From DASPPF01 sp032906705 (lineage in GTDB: Archaea; Thermoproteota; Nitrososphaeria; Nitrososphaerales; Gagatemarchaeaceae): 5,524 nucleotides of DNA. The notes below the pieces were generated by a model. The model had not been told where the DNA came from, searched no databases, and saw nothing but the letters and a program-made list of their open reading frames with translations. The stretch lies in assembly GCA_032906705.1 (NCBI GenBank), contig JAJTZC010000055.1, positions 1 to 5,524 of the forward strand. Reading direction: 5' to 3'. The translations under genes were made by a program, and so were the position numbers. Below, piece by piece: positions 5,207-5,524 of this stretch; position 1 is the first letter of the stretch; every line of letters starts with the position of its first letter.

Positions 5207-5524
5207 ATGGAGGGCGTCGGCGCTTCGCTTTACAAAATCACCTCCACTGAATACAGGTGCGCCGGATGCGGAACCCACTTCGAAATCTATTGGCCGGAGC
5301 TCGAGGGTGGGAAGCCGCAGGAAGCGAAGGCTGTGTGCCCTCGTGCAGGCTGCGGGGGCGAAGCGAGGCAGGTCAGGGACAACATGATGGTAGACCTTCG
5401 CGGGCTAGGCGAGAGAATCGAGAGCATGGAGAGGAGGCTCTGGCCGCATCATGCCGCGGGCGACGATCCAGCCAGGTCCCCAGGAGGACTCCCGGTTGAG
5501 GTCGGATACCGCTCCCCGCTCAGG
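5207..5524 (+). CDS. Zinc-ribbon protein, 5' part only (runs off the window)
   Basis: An ATG at 5207 opens a frame that stays open for 106 codons to the last base, so the gene is cut by the window edge. Cys18/Cys21 (YRCAGCG) and Cys44/Cys49 (CPRAGCGG) form a zinc ribbon with a short loop between the pairs (FEIYWPELEGG). A charged helix, probably a short coiled coil, follows (about 62-78, VDLRGLGERIESMERRL), then a Pro/Gly-rich, disordered-looking stretch. It lies 65 bases after the preceding stop codon. No good TATA box lies at 25 bases, and only a weak GCGGA precedes the start, so it may be expressed with the gene before it. I do not recognise a family; the layout suggests a small nucleic-acid- or protein-binding adaptor. 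Confidence 0.55.
   Translation, partial: MEGVGASLYKITSTEYRCAGCGTHFEIYWPELEGGKPQEAKAVCPRAGCGGEARQVRDNMMVDLRGLGERIESMERRLWPHHAAGDDPARSPGGLPVEVGYRSPLR

Overview
The window looks archaeal. Several genes have a TATA-like box centred about 25-33 bases before the start codon, which implies leaderless or nearly leaderless transcripts (genes starting at 250, 3618, 4264 and 4794). Genes inside operons instead use Shine-Dalgarno-like sequences or stop/start overlaps. AGG is a common arginine codon, most of the sequence is GC-rich, and nearly every soluble protein carries a CxxC zinc site. The lineage cannot be fixed from the sequence; a GC-rich Nitrososphaeria, Bathyarchaeia or Thermoplasmata relative would fit. 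All genes read on the + strand. Small zinc proteins, a ParB-like protein and a HicBA toxin-antitoxin pair suggest accessory DNA (plasmid, provirus or integrated element), but no integrase, replicase, ParA or tRNA attachment site is visible.

Region 1 (about 1-249) is a leader with a parS-like sequence (78-96), a TATA box (221-228) and a small dyad before the first gene. Region 2 (250-3460) appears to be one operon. It encodes a 476-residue double-zinc-ribbon protein with two TFIIB/cyclin-like segments, then a 408-residue ParB-like protein with intact CTP-binding motifs and its own zinc ribbon, then a zinc-site winged-helix-type protein. A 44-bp interrupted palindrome lies just after parB. This trio is the most unusual part: a basal-transcription-factor-like protein placed beside a CTP-clamp-type DNA-binding protein, with no ParA ATPase in view.

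Region 3 (about 3461-4263) is poorer in GC. It holds an imperfect hairpin, a clear TATA promoter with a dyad, a four-helix membrane protein (3618-4133) of unknown function, and inverted repeats. Region 4 (4264-4694) is a leaderless hicB-hicA pair with a 4-base GTGA overlap.

Region 5 (about 4695-5524) has a hairpin, a leaderless C2HC zinc-finger protein (4794-5141), and the 5' part of another zinc-ribbon protein (5207 to the window end).

A reasonable working model, which is inference, is that the first operon is a DNA-binding and transcription or segregation module of a mobile element, with hicBA as its stabilisation or defence cassette.
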